A stretch of DNA of 64,000 nucleotides from contig NZ_FNAJ01000004.1 in assembly GCF_900101905.1 (NCBI RefSeq), forward strand, positions 1-64,000. The letters are read 5' to 3'. Source of the DNA: Myxococcus virescens. Lineage in GTDB: Bacteria > Myxococcota > Myxococcia > Myxococcales > Myxococcaceae. Positions 7,238 through 16,563 of the stretch are shown piece by piece. The notes beneath the pieces are model-generated. The model did not search any database and was not told the DNA's origin. It worked only from the letters and a program-made list of their open reading frames with translations. The first letter of the stretch is position 1; every line of letters begins with the position of its first letter. Position numbers and translations under genes: made by a program.

Positions 7238-8068
7238 TCAGTTCTGCGCGGACGCGTCCTCCGCGGAGAAGGAGAACGCGGCCTCGGCCGGCGCGTCGTC
7301 CTTCACCGTGACTTCGGCCGACTTCGTGCCGAGCGTCTCGTGCCAGGCCTCCACCGTGTACGTGCCCGCGGGCAGGCCTTCGAGCGCGAAGGCACCGTCC
7401 GCGCCCGTCGTCGCGAAGTATGGGTTCTCGTTGCTGACGACGAAGGCGGACATCCACGGGTGCACGTCGCACTTGAGCTTCAGCACGTCCGCGTCCGCGG
7501 GCAGCGGCCGCTCCACCGGGGCGCCGGACGGAGGCTGCGCGACGTTGAACACGGGCTTCGTGCCCGCGATGCCGCGCACGTTGTGCAGCGTGCCGTCGCT
7601 GTTCTTGAACGCCACCTGTTGCCCCGCCATCGCGCCCTGCACGCGCGGGACGTAGGTGCACTTCGACTGGTCCACCACCACCGGCGTGGCAGGCGCGGGA
7701 GGCGCGCCGGGCACCTTGCCCTTCACGCGCACCAGCACGTTCTGGAGGTTCCCGTCCTTCACCAAGACGGACGCATCCTTCGTCGCCATGCCCTCGCACG
7801 CCGGGTCATTGCTCGCGGGGATGTCCGCGGCCTCGGGCGGCGTGCCAGTGAACTTCACCGTACCCTTCACCACGCCCTTGCCCGCAGGAGCCACGGGCGC
7901 GGCGGCGGCACCTTCCGGCGCCTGGATGGGCGAGGCCGCGTGGGGCTCCTTCTTCGCGGCGGGCGCGGCGGCGGGCGGCGCGGAGGCCGGCTCCTCCTTC
8001 TTACAGGCAGAGAGGGTCAGCAGCCCCGCGGTCCCCAGCAGCGTCAGGCCGAGCGTGCGCAACGTCAT
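7238..8068 (-). CDS. Lipoprotein with cupredoxin-like copper site
   Basis: This encodes 276 residues. The lipobox L-S-A-C follows a hydrophobic start, so it should be an exported lipoprotein. After an Ala/Pro-rich linker, a beta domain carries T-L-H-N-V-R-G and, about 45 residues on, K-C-D-V-H-P-W-M: the His...Cys-x2-His-x2-Met arrangement of type 1 copper proteins. A second small domain (G-A-F-A-L-E-G-L-P-A-G-T-Y-T-V) is carboxypeptidase-regulatory-like. Related proteins are often annotated as methylamine-utilisation-like. GAGGAGAT precedes the ATG at 8068. It lies downstream of exporter and haem O synthase genes on the same strand and could carry electrons or copper. Confidence 0.75.
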   Translation of the reverse strand: MTLRTLGLTLLGTAGLLTLSACKKEEPASAPPAAAPAAKKEPHAASPIQAPEGAAAAPVAPAGKGVVKGTVKFTGTPPEAADIPASNDPACEGMATKDASVLVKDGNLQNVLVRVKGKVPGAPPAPATPVVVDQSKCTYVPRVQGAMAGQQVAFKNSDGTLHNVRGIAGTKPVFNVAQPPSGAPVERPLPADADVLKLKCDVHPWMSAFVVSNENPYFATTGADGAFALEGLPAGTYTVEAWHETLGTKSAEVTVKDDAPAEAAFSFSAEDASAQN

Positions 8069-8168
8069 CGTGCAATCTCCTCGGGAAGTCAGGTGATGCG
8101 TCTGCCCACCTCGTAGCGAAAGGGGCAGCGCATGTCCAACCCACCGGGACACCGCGAACGGCTGCTGT

Positions 8169-9026
8169 CTACTCCCGGCGGCTGACGCTGAAGGCCGCCA
8201 GCCCGATGAACACCGCGGCGAACGCCACCAGCACCGGCACTTCCAACCCCGCCGAGGACGACGACGCGCCCAGCGCCACCGACGCCTCCGCGCCGTGCAG
8301 CGCCCGCCGCACGCCCTCCACGGAGTAGCGCATCGGGTTGAGCCGCATCACCCAGGCCAGCCAGGTGTCCGCGCCCTTGAGCGGGAACACGGCGCCGGAC
8401 AGCACCCACATGGGCAGCATGACGATGCTCATCACCGCGTGGTAGCCCGCACTGGAGCGCACCCACCACGCCAGCGACATGCCCATGCCCGTCAGCGCCA
8501 GCGCCGACAGCACCATGACGGACAGCAGCAGCGGCACGTTCAGCGTGGCCGCGCTCACACCCGCCAGCGGCGCCAGCAACAGGAACAGCGACGCCTGCAG
8601 CAGCGCGATGGCGGACGAGCCCAGCGCCTTGCCCAGCACCACCGCCAGCCGCGAGCCCGGCCCGGCGAGGACGGCCTGGAGGAAGCCCTCCTTGCGGTCC
8701 TCGATGACGGTAATCGTCGCGAAGATGGCGCTGAACAACAGCACCATGGTGACGACGCCCGGGAAGAAGAACTGCTGGTAGCCCAGGCCCTGCGCGCCCT
8801 CCACGCGGAAGGAGCCCGCGAAGCCGGAGCCGATGACGAACCAGAAGAGGACGGGCTGCGCGAGCGCCCCCACCACCCGGGAGGGCTGGCGGAAGAAGCG
8901 GACGATGTCGCGCATCATCAGCACCCGCACCGTCGCCCACTGGAGCGCGAGCGTTCCGGGCGGCGACGACACGGCCGGAGCCCCGGCGTTCATCGGTTCG
9001 GGGGCGGCGGACAGCTCGGCGCTCAT
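8169..9026 (-). CDS. ABC-2 type transporter permease
   Basis: This encodes 285 residues. Six hydrophobic segments fit the ABC-2/DrrB permease fold, with F-F-F-P-G-V-V-T-M-V-L and N-P-M-R-Y-S-V-E-G-V-R typical of the family. GAGGAG precedes the ATG, which overlaps the stop of the ATPase gene (ATGA), so the two subunits are coupled. The substrate is unknown. Because ctaB lies next upstream, a role in cytochrome oxidase or copper/haem handling is possible but unproven. Confidence 0.88.
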   Translation of the reverse strand: MSAELSAAPEPMNAGAPAVSSPPGTLALQWATVRVLMMRDIVRFFRQPSRVVGALAQPVLFWFVIGSGFAGSFRVEGAQGLGYQQFFFPGVVTMVLLFSAIFATITVIEDRKEGFLQAVLAGPGSRLAVVLGKALGSSAIALLQASLFLLLAPLAGVSAATLNVPLLLSVMVLSALALTGMGMSLAWWVRSSAGYHAVMSIVMLPMWVLSGAVFPLKGADTWLAWVMRLNPMRYSVEGVRRALHGAEASVALGASSSSAGLEVPVLVAFAAVFIGLAAFSVSRRE

Positions 9027-10015
9027 CGACGTCTCCTCGGCGCGGGTTCAGCGGTGGGCACGTCCGCGCCCAGCGCGCGCCCCGTCAATTGGAGGAACAC
9101 GTCCGCCAGCGTGGGCCGGCGCAGCGCTACGGAGGTCAGCCGCCCGGCGGGGAAGGCCTCCACCAGCCGGGGCACCAGCGCGTGCCCCTGCGGCGCCTCC
9201 ACCTGCACCCGCCCCTCCACCACCTTCGCGTCCAGCCCCAGCCGCTCGCGCAGCTCGGCCGCCAGCGCCTCCGGCTCGGGCGCCTCCACGGAGAGGATGT
9301 CCCCGCCCATGCGAGAGGCCAGCGCCTGCGGCGTGTCACACGCCACCAGCTTGCCCGCGTCCAACACCGCCAGCCGGTCGCAGACGTCGGCCTCGTCCGC
9401 GCGGTGCGTGGTGAGCAGCACCGTGAGGCCCTCGCTGTCGCGCAGGCGCTTCAGGTGCGCCCAGAAGGTACGGAAGGCCGCCTCGTCCAGGCCCTGTGTG
9501 GGCTCGTCCATGAGCAGGACACGCGGCTGGTGCACCAGGGCCCGCGCCAGCTCCAGGCGCCGGCGCATGCCACCGGACCACGTGGACACCCGTTCGTCGC
9601 CGCGGTCGGCCAGGCCGATGAGCGACAGCATCGCCTCCACCCGTTCGCGGGCCCGCTCTCCGCCCAGGCCATACAGCCGGGCGCCGAGCATCAGGTTCTC
9701 CCGCGCGGTCAGCAGGTCATCCAGGCTGCTGCGCTGGAAGATGATGCCCATCTGCCGGCGCAGCGACGGGTCGCTCAGCGACAGCTCCCGGCCCTCGAAG
9801 CGAACGAGGCCCGCATCGGGGGACAGCAGCCCGGCCAGCACCTGGAACGTGGTGGACTTGCCCGCGCCGTTGGGGCCCAGCAGGCCCAGAATCTCCCCCG
9901 GCCGCACCGACAGGGACAGGCCATCCACGGCCGTGCGCCCCTTGAAGCGGCGCGTGAGCCCCTCCAACTGGAGCAGCGGTTGAGAGGTGGCAGTGGAAAG
10001 CAGGACTTCGGGCAT
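9023..10015 (-). CDS. ABC transporter ATP-binding protein
   Basis: This encodes 330 residues. Walker A is L-L-G-P-N-G-A-G-K-S-T-T, the signature W-S-G-G-M-R-R-R-L-E-L-A, Walker B L-L-M-D-E-P-T-Q-G-L-D and the switch H is in L-L-T-T-H-R-A. A C-terminal extension of about 100 residues is typical of DrrA/CcmA-like ATPases paired with ABC-2 permeases. The ATG at 10015 starts just ahead of the first conserved strand; an in-frame extension upstream is not conserved-looking. It pairs with the overlapping permease gene. Confidence 0.92.
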   Translation of the reverse strand: MPEVLLSTATSQPLLQLEGLTRRFKGRTAVDGLSLSVRPGEILGLLGPNGAGKSTTFQVLAGLLSPDAGLVRFEGRELSLSDPSLRRQMGIIFQRSSLDDLLTARENLMLGARLYGLGGERARERVEAMLSLIGLADRGDERVSTWSGGMRRRLELARALVHQPRVLLMDEPTQGLDEAAFRTFWAHLKRLRDSEGLTVLLTTHRADEADVCDRLAVLDAGKLVACDTPQALASRMGGDILSVEAPEPEALAAELRERLGLDAKVVEGRVQVEAPQGHALVPRLVEAFPAGRLTSVALRRPTLADVFLQLTGRALGADVPTAEPAPRRRR

Positions 10016-10044
10016 GAGCGGGCGTCCCCCGTTCGCCCCGGACG

Positions 10045-10929
10045 CTATTCGCGAGGAACTCGGTCCAGCGCCAGCGCGGCGAACAGGCCGGTGAGGTAGA
10101 TGAGTGAGAAGAAGAACGTCTGGCGGGCCCAGGTGTTTCCCAGCCGCCGGAAGAAGCCCCACGCCCCCAGCCCGAGGAAGCTCAGCCCCAGGAGCACCGC
10201 CGCGGCCAGGTACCACGCGCCGGCGATGTGGAGCTGGAAGGGCAGGAGCGTCATCGGAATCAGCGCCACCAGGTAGAGCACCACCTGCGCGCGGCTGGAC
10301 TCGTCACCCCGCTCCAGGGGCACCGACGTGAGGCCCGCCGCCCGGTACTCCTCCTTGCGGAAGAGCGCGATGGCGATGAAGTGCGGCATCTGCCAGAGGA
10401 ACATGATGGCGAAGAGCGAGAAGCCCCCCACGTCCATCTGGTTGGTCACCGCCGTCCAGCCCATGAGCGGAGGCAGCGCGCCGGGCACCCCGCCCACCAG
10501 CATGGCCGCGGACGTGCGCGCCTTCAGCGGCGTGTAGGCCAGCACATAGCTCAGCAGCGCCACCAGCCCCAGCGCGGCGGTGAGCACGTTGGCGCCCAGG
10601 GCCAGCGCCGGAATCGACACGGCCGCCAGGGAGATGCCGAACCACAGCGCCACCGCCGGCTCCATGCGCCCGGAGGGCAGCGGCCGGTTGCGGGTGCGGT
10701 CCATGAACTGGTCGCTGTGCCGCTCCCAGTAGCAGTTGAGGGCATTGGCCGCGCCCACGGTTCCCGCCGTGGCCAGCAGCGTCACCAGCGCGTTGACGGC
10801 GCCCATGTGGCCGGGCGCCAGCCACATGCCCCCCGCCGCGGTGACGAGCACCAGGGAGGAGAGGCGCGGCTTGGTGAGGGAGATCAGGTCGGACGCGATT
10901 GTCGGCAAGGACTCGGCACGCGCGTTCAC
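10045..10929 (-). CDS. ctaB: Protohaem IX farnesyltransferase (haem O synthase)
   Basis: This encodes 294 residues. The enzyme adds a farnesyl group to protohaem IX in the membrane, giving haem O for terminal oxidases. The UbiA-family motifs are present: N-C-Y-W-E-R-H-S-D-Q-F-M-D-R-T-R-N-R-P-L for polyprenyl diphosphate/Mg binding, and Y-T-P-L-K-A-R-T-S. About nine membrane helices are visible. I chose the GTG at 10929 because GGAG stands five bases upstream and the protein then begins NARAESLPTIASDLISLTKP, the usual family start. The ABC exporter genes follow 29 bases on. Confidence 0.92.
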   Translation of the reverse strand: MNARAESLPTIASDLISLTKPRLSSLVLVTAAGGMWLAPGHMGAVNALVTLLATAGTVGAANALNCYWERHSDQFMDRTRNRPLPSGRMEPAVALWFGISLAAVSIPALALGANVLTAALGLVALLSYVLAYTPLKARTSAAMLVGGVPGALPPLMGWTAVTNQMDVGGFSLFAIMFLWQMPHFIAIALFRKEEYRAAGLTSVPLERGDESSRAQVVLYLVALIPMTLLPFQLHIAGAWYLAAAVLLGLSFLGLGAWGFFRRLGNTWARQTFFFSLIYLTGLFAALALDRVPRE

Positions 10930-11248
10930 ACAGACTCCAGAGGTAGGCACGACAGACACGCTGCCGGCGCGGTAACGGCCTTCCCCATACAGGCACCACC
11001 CCGGGGTGGGCAAGGACACGGCGCCCCCCGGGAGACTCCGGCGGACGGATGCCCGGCTGGCCCCCGTGAGACACCAGGGCGACACCGGACTCCCGCCACC
11101 CACCCAGGCACGTCGGGGGAAGACAAACGCCCCGGGCATAGCGTCAGGGCGCGGGGGCAGCAACCACGACAACGGGGCTGACCGCGCGTTCAACTGCCCG
11201 CGCGCATCAGCCCCGCTTGTCCGGCGCCTGGAAGGCCGCCGTGGTGTT
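10930..11248. other. Intergenic region with the terminator of the TPR gene
   Basis: This is noncoding between two minus-strand genes. The right third holds the hairpin at 11173-11215. The left part is the ctaB leader and promoter region; I see no clear promoter boxes and no supported gene. Confidence 0.4.
11173..11215 (-). terminator. Strong hairpin downstream of the TPR gene
   Basis: Bases 11173-11181 (CGGGGCTGA) pair with 11207-11215 over 9 bp, and an inner GCGCG/CGCGC stem (11200-11204 with 11083-equivalent position 11183-11187) continues it. It begins 34 bases after the stop of the TPR gene. There is only a weak T-rich end. Confidence 0.6.
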
Positions 11249-13612
11249 TCAGCCGCCCGCCAGCGAACGGGCCGCGGACGCGTGCTCGCCGCTCGGGTCG
11301 CGCTTCAGGTACTCCTGGGCCAGCATCTTCGCCTTCGCCCCCTGCTTCGAGTCCTTCGAGAGCAGCGTGGCGTAGAAGTAGTAGGCCGGCGAGTACGCCT
11401 CGTCCGCGTTGAGGGCGCGCTGGTAGGTCTCGTCCGCCTTCGCCGTGTCGCCCTTGCTCTGGAACACGCGTCCCAGCTCGGTGAGCGCGATGGCCGCGCG
11501 GTCCGACTGCCCCAGGAACTCCTGGCTCGCCTTCTCCAGCTGCTCCTGGGCCAGGTCCCACTTGGACCGCTCGCGGTAGATGGCGCCCATGGCCAGCCGG
11601 GCCTCCGGGTTCTTGGCCTTCGGGTCCTTCACCGCGCGCTGGTACTGGGCCAGGGCCTCATCCAGCTTGCCCTGACGGCGGTACGCGTTGCCCAGCATCA
11701 CCACCAGCTTCGGGCTGTCGCCCATCGTCTTCAGGGCCGTCTGCAGCGCCTCGGCGGCGTCCTTCTCGCCGCCCTGCTTGCCCATGAGCGACTTGGCCAG
11801 CTCGACATAGAACTGGGCGCGCGAGGCGTCCATGCGGATGGCCTTGCGAATCTCCTCCGCCGCCGCGTCGTAGTTGCCCTCCGCCAGCAGGCGGCGGCCC
11901 TTGATGAGGTGCAGCTCCGGGTTCTGCTTGTCGAGCGAGAAGCCGGTCTCCTCACTCTTGAGCATCTCCGAGCGGGCCTTGTCCTTGTCCTGGGGGACGG
12001 CGGTCGCCTCGGCCAGCTTCTGCTGCATGTCCGGCTTCAGGTCCACCATGGCCGTCGACACGCGGCTGATGAGCAGCGAGCGCGCCAGGTGCGCCGCGGC
12101 CAGCTGCCGCGGAGACGGCGGCGGGTCGGACTCCAGCAGCTTCTTGAGCATGGTGTGGGCCAGCTCAAAGTTGGGCGAGTCCTGCTCCAGCATCAGCAGG
12201 GAGCGTCCCAGCAGCGACTCCGGGTGGTCCTTCGCGTACCGGAGAGCGGAGTCGTAGTTCCGCCAGGCGGCGGCGTCCTGCCCCAGGCGGCGGTACACCG
12301 CGCCCAGGCTCGCGTAGGTGCGAGGGTCATCCGGAGACAGCACCTGCGCGCGGTCCAGGCTGTCGCGGCCGCGCTCCAAATCGCCCGCGTTCATCTGGAT
12401 GAGGCCCAGCGTGAGGTACAGCAGCGAACTGGAGCGACCCTGCGCGTCCAGCTCCTTCACCTTCTCCTCCAACTGCCCCAGCGCGTCCTTGCCCTTGCCG
12501 CCGTAGGTCTGGATGAGCGCCTCGGACGCGATGAGGTGCGAGCTGAGGTCGCCGCCCTTCTTGCCCACGGCCAGATGCTCCTCGGCCTGGCGGCGCGCAT
12601 CGTCACCACCGCCGTGCTCACCCCAACGGATGGCCCAGGCGTAGGCGAGGTAGCCGTGCGCCAAGGCGGAGTCGGAGTCCACCTCCAGCGCCTGGTCCGC
12701 CGCCTCGACGGCCTTCTTGTAGCTGTCGAAGGAGTCGCGCTTGAGCAGCTCGCTGGCCGCATCCAGGCTCTTCTTCAGCTCGCGGGACTTCGTGCGGGCG
12801 TTGGCCGAGTACCAGCCATAGCCGATGGCGAACAGCGGGATGGCCACCAGCAGGCCCAGCGTCACCATCTTGCTGCCCTTGCTGCCCGAGGAGGGCGGGC
12901 GGCGGGACACCGGCTCGTCGTCCTCGTCCTCATCCACCTCTTCCACGACGACCTGGGGCCGGCGCGGCTGAGGGGCGGGACGCGGCGCGGGGGCCTCCGC
13001 GCGCGCGGTGGGCGCGGGCTTCGCGGCCTGGGTGGCGGCGGGCTTCGCCGCGGGCGCTTCCGTCCCCGCCGTCGCCGCGACGCTGGAGAGCGCGGCGGCG
13101 GACTGCTGGGTGGCGGACGGACCTGGCGTCGCGGGCGCAACCGGAGCAGCGGGCGCGGCGACCGGAGCCGGCGCGGCGGGCCGCGGCGGTTCAATCTTGT
13201 GCTGCTGGAGCAGCATGACGGTGTCCGGGTCGCCCGGGTCCGCGGTGTAGGCCTTGAGGAGGTTCGCCTTGCCGGGCTCTGCTTCGCCGGTCTTCAGCTG
13301 AAGCGCGCCGGCCATGCGCAGCGCGGCCTTGTCCTCAGGCTGCACCTGAAGGGCGCCGAGCGCCTCTTCCAGTGCCTTCTTGTCCTTGCCCTGCTCCGCA
13401 TAGACGCGGGCAAGCAGGAGGCGGGGGTCCGCCGCATTCGGGTGGGCCTTCACCCCCTTCTTGCAGACGACCATCGCCTCCATGAAGCGGCCCATGCTCA
13501 GGTACGCTTCTGCGAGAGGCTTGTAGGCCGCCGACGAAGGGTCGGAAGCAAAGGCGTGTTCAAGCTTCGCGAGCTCGGCCGGGCTCAACGTCTTCGAAGA
13601 GGAGATAGACAT
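11249..13612 (-). CDS. TPR-repeat protein with one membrane helix
   Basis: This encodes 787 residues. TPR-like helices (A-x-x-x-L-A-x-x-Y-x-x-x-G) occupy about 15-125. An Ala/Pro-rich linker (140-220) and an acidic patch (VVVEEVDEDEDDEP) follow. One membrane helix lies at about 249-268 (MVTLGLLVAIPLFAIGYGW). From about 275 to the end there are many more TPR units, such as A-L-A-H-G-Y-L-A-Y-A-W and A-Y-S-P-A-Y-Y-F-Y-A. It therefore has short cytoplasmic TPRs and a long extracytoplasmic TPR superhelix, or the reverse, and is likely a protein-protein scaffold. The ATG at 13612 gives MSISSSKTLSPAELAKLEHA; upstream in-frame codons look non-coding. Confidence 0.85.
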   Translation of the reverse strand: MSISSSKTLSPAELAKLEHAFASDPSSAAYKPLAEAYLSMGRFMEAMVVCKKGVKAHPNAADPRLLLARVYAEQGKDKKALEEALGALQVQPEDKAALRMAGALQLKTGEAEPGKANLLKAYTADPGDPDTVMLLQQHKIEPPRPAAPAPVAAPAAPVAPATPGPSATQQSAAALSSVAATAGTEAPAAKPAATQAAKPAPTARAEAPAPRPAPQPRRPQVVVEEVDEDEDDEPVSRRPPSSGSKGSKMVTLGLLVAIPLFAIGYGWYSANARTKSRELKKSLDAASELLKRDSFDSYKKAVEAADQALEVDSDSALAHGYLAYAWAIRWGEHGGGDDARRQAEEHLAVGKKGGDLSSHLIASEALIQTYGGKGKDALGQLEEKVKELDAQGRSSSLLYLTLGLIQMNAGDLERGRDSLDRAQVLSPDDPRTYASLGAVYRRLGQDAAAWRNYDSALRYAKDHPESLLGRSLLMLEQDSPNFELAHTMLKKLLESDPPPSPRQLAAAHLARSLLISRVSTAMVDLKPDMQQKLAEATAVPQDKDKARSEMLKSEETGFSLDKQNPELHLIKGRRLLAEGNYDAAAEEIRKAIRMDASRAQFYVELAKSLMGKQGGEKDAAEALQTALKTMGDSPKLVVMLGNAYRRQGKLDEALAQYQRAVKDPKAKNPEARLAMGAIYRERSKWDLAQEQLEKASQEFLGQSDRAAIALTELGRVFQSKGDTAKADETYQRALNADEAYSPAYYFYATLLSKDSKQGAKAKMLAQEYLKRDPSGEHASAARSLAGG

Positions 13613-13721
13613 TAACGGGGGGCAGCTAAACGGGCGGGAAGGATACGCCTGACAAGAGGGGTTTTTATGGCACCCGGTACGCAACACGTCAATCGCCGGA
13701 ATCCATGTTGGCAGCTTGCGC

Positions 13722-13750
13722 TTGACACGGTGAAGGGCCTCCGGTACTAG
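13722..13750 (+). promoter_or_regulatory. Sigma-70-type promoter for tRNA-Ala
   Basis: A perfect TTGACA (13722-13727) is followed by 17 bases and TACTAG (13745-13750). The predicted start is near 13757, about 49 bases before the tRNA. Confidence 0.65.
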
Positions 13751-13805
13751 CCCATCCCACTTCGGCGGCCCCAAACCGCGGAGGCGCAGCAAGCAGTCCA
13801 GTTGT

Positions 13806-13881
<76 letters not shown>

Positions 13882-13892
13882 TGCAACAAACG

Positions 13893-13926
13893 AAGGGCCT
13901 CACGGGAAACCGTGAGGCCCTTTGCA
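13893..13926 (+). terminator. Intrinsic terminator after tRNA-Ala
   Basis: AAGGGCCTCACGG (13893-13905) pairs perfectly over 13 bp with 13910-13922 around a GAAA tetraloop. TTTG then T-rich bases follow. It separates the tRNA from the DUF2760 gene. Confidence 0.85.
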
Positions 13927-13987
13927 TTTGGGGCATCCCGGTGAACTGCCGAATTGCAAAGCATCCGGGCTTTGTTATCCGGTGCCG

Positions 13988-14614
13988 ATGACCGACCAGC
14001 CCGCCTCTCTGTCGTTCTTCGCCCGCTTCTGGCTCGCCTGGCTGTGCTTCTGGCGCTGCCTCGTGTCCCGCGAGTTCGCGCAGGCCGTGCTGCCCACGAG
14101 CAGGGCCTATGACGCCGGCCAGCTCGCCCAGCTTCCTTCGGGCGGCCCCGCCCCCACTCCGCTTCCCAAGCAGGAAGAAGTCCGGCCCCCGCCCCGGGCG
14201 CCCGAGCCGCCCCCTGCCCTGGCCCCCGAGCGCGAGCACGCCAGCGCCCTGTCCTTGCTGGGCATGCTCCAGCGAGAGGGCCGCTTCGTGGACTTCCTCC
14301 AGGAGAACGTCTCCGCCTTCTCCGACGCGGAAGTGGGCGCGGCGGCGCGCATCGTCCATGAGGGCTGCCGCAAGGTGGCCCAGACCTACCTGACGCTGGA
14401 GCGGGTGCTGCCCCAGTCGGAAGGGGACTCGGTGCCGGTGCCTGTCGGGTTCGACGCCCAGCGCATCCGCCTCACCGGCAACGTGGCGGGCCAGCCGCCC
14501 TACAACGGAATCCTGCGTCACCACGGCTGGATGACGACGGCGGTGAAGCTGCCCACCGTCAGCCCGGCCATCGACCCGCGCGTGCTTGCTCCCGCGGAGG
14601 TCGAGCTTTCCTGA
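13988..14614 (+). CDS. DUF2760-family protein
   Basis: This encodes 208 residues. An N-terminal amphipathic/hydrophobic segment (FFARFWLAWLCFWRCLV) is followed by a Pro-rich linker and a conserved domain from about residue 85: S-A-L-S-L-L-G-M-L-Q-R-E-G-R-F-V-D-F-L-Q-E, then A-A-A-R-I-V-H-E-G-C-R-K, and an end with H-H-G-W. I recognise this as DUF2760, which is commonly encoded next to the two atypical Hsp70 genes that follow here. Function is unknown; the layout suggests a membrane-associated partner of the Hsp70s. The gap to the next gene is 61 bases. Confidence 0.8.
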   Translation: MTDQPASLSFFARFWLAWLCFWRCLVSREFAQAVLPTSRAYDAGQLAQLPSGGPAPTPLPKQEEVRPPPRAPEPPPALAPEREHASALSLLGMLQREGRFVDFLQENVSAFSDAEVGAAARIVHEGCRKVAQTYLTLERVLPQSEGDSVPVPVGFDAQRIRLTGNVAGQPPYNGILRHHGWMTTAVKLPTVSPAIDPRVLAPAEVELS

Positions 14615-14675
14615 GCCGGCCACCACGGCCTCACCGCGCGAACAAACCCGCGTCTTCCAGGAGTTCTCGTCCGAT

Positions 14676-16538
14676 ATGGCCCGCTATTCCATTGGCATCG
14701 ACCTGGGCACTACGCACTCCGCGGCGTCCTACTTCAATCTGGAGGAGGGCAAGCCCCGCGGCGGCGCGCAGTCCATGCTTCCCGTCCCCCAGTTGACCGC
14801 GCCCGGCACCGTCGAGGCCCGCCCGCTGCTCCCCTCCTTCCTCTATCTCCCCTCCGCGCAGGAGTTCCCCGCCGGCAGCCTGGCCCTGCCGTGGAAGCCG
14901 GAGGCCAGCACCCTGATGGGTGAGTTCGCCCGCACGCACGGCGCCAAGGTGCCCACCCGGCTGGTGTCCTCCGCCAAGAGCTGGCTGTCCCACCCCGGCG
15001 TGGACCGGCGCGCGGCGCTGCTGCCATGGCAGGCCCCCGAGGAGGTGGAGCGGGTGTCGCCGCTGGACGCCTCCGCGCGCTACCTCCGCCACCTCAAGGA
15101 CGCGTGGGACCACACCTTCGCCCGCGAGCGCGAGGAATCCGCCAACGCCCTGGCCGAACAGGACGTCATCGTCACCGTCCCCGCCTCCTTCGACGCGGCG
15201 GCGCGCGACCTGACGCTGGAGGCCGCCAAGGCCGCGGGCATCCCCAACATCACCCTCCTGGAGGAGCCCCAGGCCGCGCTCTACGCGTGGCTGGAGGCCA
15301 TGGGGGAGAACTTCCGCAAGCAGGTGCAGCCCGGCGAGGTCATCCTCGTGGTGGACGTGGGCGGCGGCACCTCCGACTTCTCCGTCATCACCGTGCGCGA
15401 CAACGCCGGTGACCTGGAGCTGCTCCGCGTGGCCGTGGGCGACCACATCCTGCTGGGCGGCGACAACATGGACCTGGCGCTGGCGCACACGCTGAACCAG
15501 CGGATGACGGCCGAAGGCAAGAAGCTGGATGCCTGGCAGTTCAACGCCCTCACCCATGGCTGCCGCCAGGCGAAGGAGGCGCTCTACTCCGACCCGTCCC
15601 TGGAGCGCGCGCCCATCGCCATCCCCGGCCGGGGTTCGTCGCTCATCGGCGGCACGCTGCGCACGGAGCTGACGCGCGAGGAGTTGGACCGCGTCCTCAC
15701 TGACGGCTTCTTCCCCGTGACGCCCGTCACCGAGCTGCCGCGCACCGCGCGCCGCACCGGCCTGGCGCAGATGGCGCTGCCCTACGCCCAGGACGCCGGG
15801 GTGTCCCGTCACCTGGCCGCCTTCCTCACCCGGCAGGCGCAGGCGCTCGCGTCCAGCCCGGACGCGCCAGTGGACGTCCGCGGCAAGGCCTTCCTCCACC
15901 CCACGGCGGTGCTCTTCAACGGCGGCGTCTTCAAGGCCGGCCCGCTGAAGGCGCGCGTCATGGAGGTGCTCAACGGCTGGCTCACGGCGGATGGCGGAGC
16001 GCCCGCCAAGGCGCTGGAGGGCGCGGACCTGGACCTCGCGGTGGCGCGCGGCGCCGCCTATTACGGTTGGGTGCGCCAGGGCCACGGCCTGCGCATCCGC
16101 GGCGGCACGGCCCGCGCCTACTATGTGGGCGTGGAGACGGCGATGCCCGCGGTGCCCGGCATGGAGCCGCCCGTGAAGGCGCTCTGCGTGGCCCCCTTCG
16201 GCATGGAGGAAGGCACGCAGGCGGACGTCCCGCCCCAGGAGTTCGGGCTCGTCACCGGTGAGCCCACCCGCTTCCGCTTCTTCTCCTCCTCCCTGCGGCG
16301 TGACGACAAGGTGGGCGTCATGCTGGAGGACGTCGACACCGAGCTGGCCAGCGGCGGGCTGGAAGAGCTGGCCCCCATCGAGACGACCATGCCCGGTCAG
16401 CCCTCCGTCTTCAGCGACCTGACGCCCGTCAACCTCCAGGCGGCGGTGACGGAGGTGGGGACGCTGGAGCTCCGGTGCCTGGAGAAGGATGGCCCCGGGC
16501 GCTGGAAGCTGGAGCTCAACGTCCGCATGAAGGAGTAG
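14676..16538 (+). CDS. Atypical Hsp70-family protein (shorter paralogue)
   Basis: This encodes 620 residues. It has the actin-like ATPase signatures: phosphate 1 G-I-D-L-G-T-T-H-S-A, phosphate 2 V-V-D-V-G-G-G-T-S-D-F-S, L-L-E-E-P-Q-A-A-L near 195, and adenosine-type motif L-F-N-G-G-V-F-K. The C-terminal 150 residues hold a divergent beta-rich part instead of a clear DnaK substrate domain with EEVD. It is therefore probably an Hsp70-like ATPase with a special client rather than the housekeeping DnaK. The gene next door encodes a longer relative and the one before DUF2760, in a tight plus-strand set. Confidence 0.85.
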   Translation: MARYSIGIDLGTTHSAASYFNLEEGKPRGGAQSMLPVPQLTAPGTVEARPLLPSFLYLPSAQEFPAGSLALPWKPEASTLMGEFARTHGAKVPTRLVSSAKSWLSHPGVDRRAALLPWQAPEEVERVSPLDASARYLRHLKDAWDHTFAREREESANALAEQDVIVTVPASFDAAARDLTLEAAKAAGIPNITLLEEPQAALYAWLEAMGENFRKQVQPGEVILVVDVGGGTSDFSVITVRDNAGDLELLRVAVGDHILLGGDNMDLALAHTLNQRMTAEGKKLDAWQFNALTHGCRQAKEALYSDPSLERAPIAIPGRGSSLIGGTLRTELTREELDRVLTDGFFPVTPVTELPRTARRTGLAQMALPYAQDAGVSRHLAAFLTRQAQALASSPDAPVDVRGKAFLHPTAVLFNGGVFKAGPLKARVMEVLNGWLTADGGAPAKALEGADLDLAVARGAAYYGWVRQGHGLRIRGGTARAYYVGVETAMPAVPGMEPPVKALCVAPFGMEEGTQADVPPQEFGLVTGEPTRFRFFSSSLRRDDKVGVMLEDVDTELASGGLEELAPIETTMPGQPSVFSDLTPVNLQAAVTEVGTLELRCLEKDGPGRWKLELNVRMKE

Positions 16539-16563
16539 AAAGCCATCCGTCAATCGGAGGCGT

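Noticed and set aside
10930-11193. N-terminal extension of ctaB
   Set aside because: The extension has no conserved features, and the GTG at 10929 has a good ribosome site and the family start.
11006-13615. 869-codon plus-strand open frame opposite the TPR gene
   Set aside because: It is a mirror of GC-rich codon use: rich in Arg, Gly, Leu and His, with no recognisable domain, while the minus strand gives a clear TPR protein.
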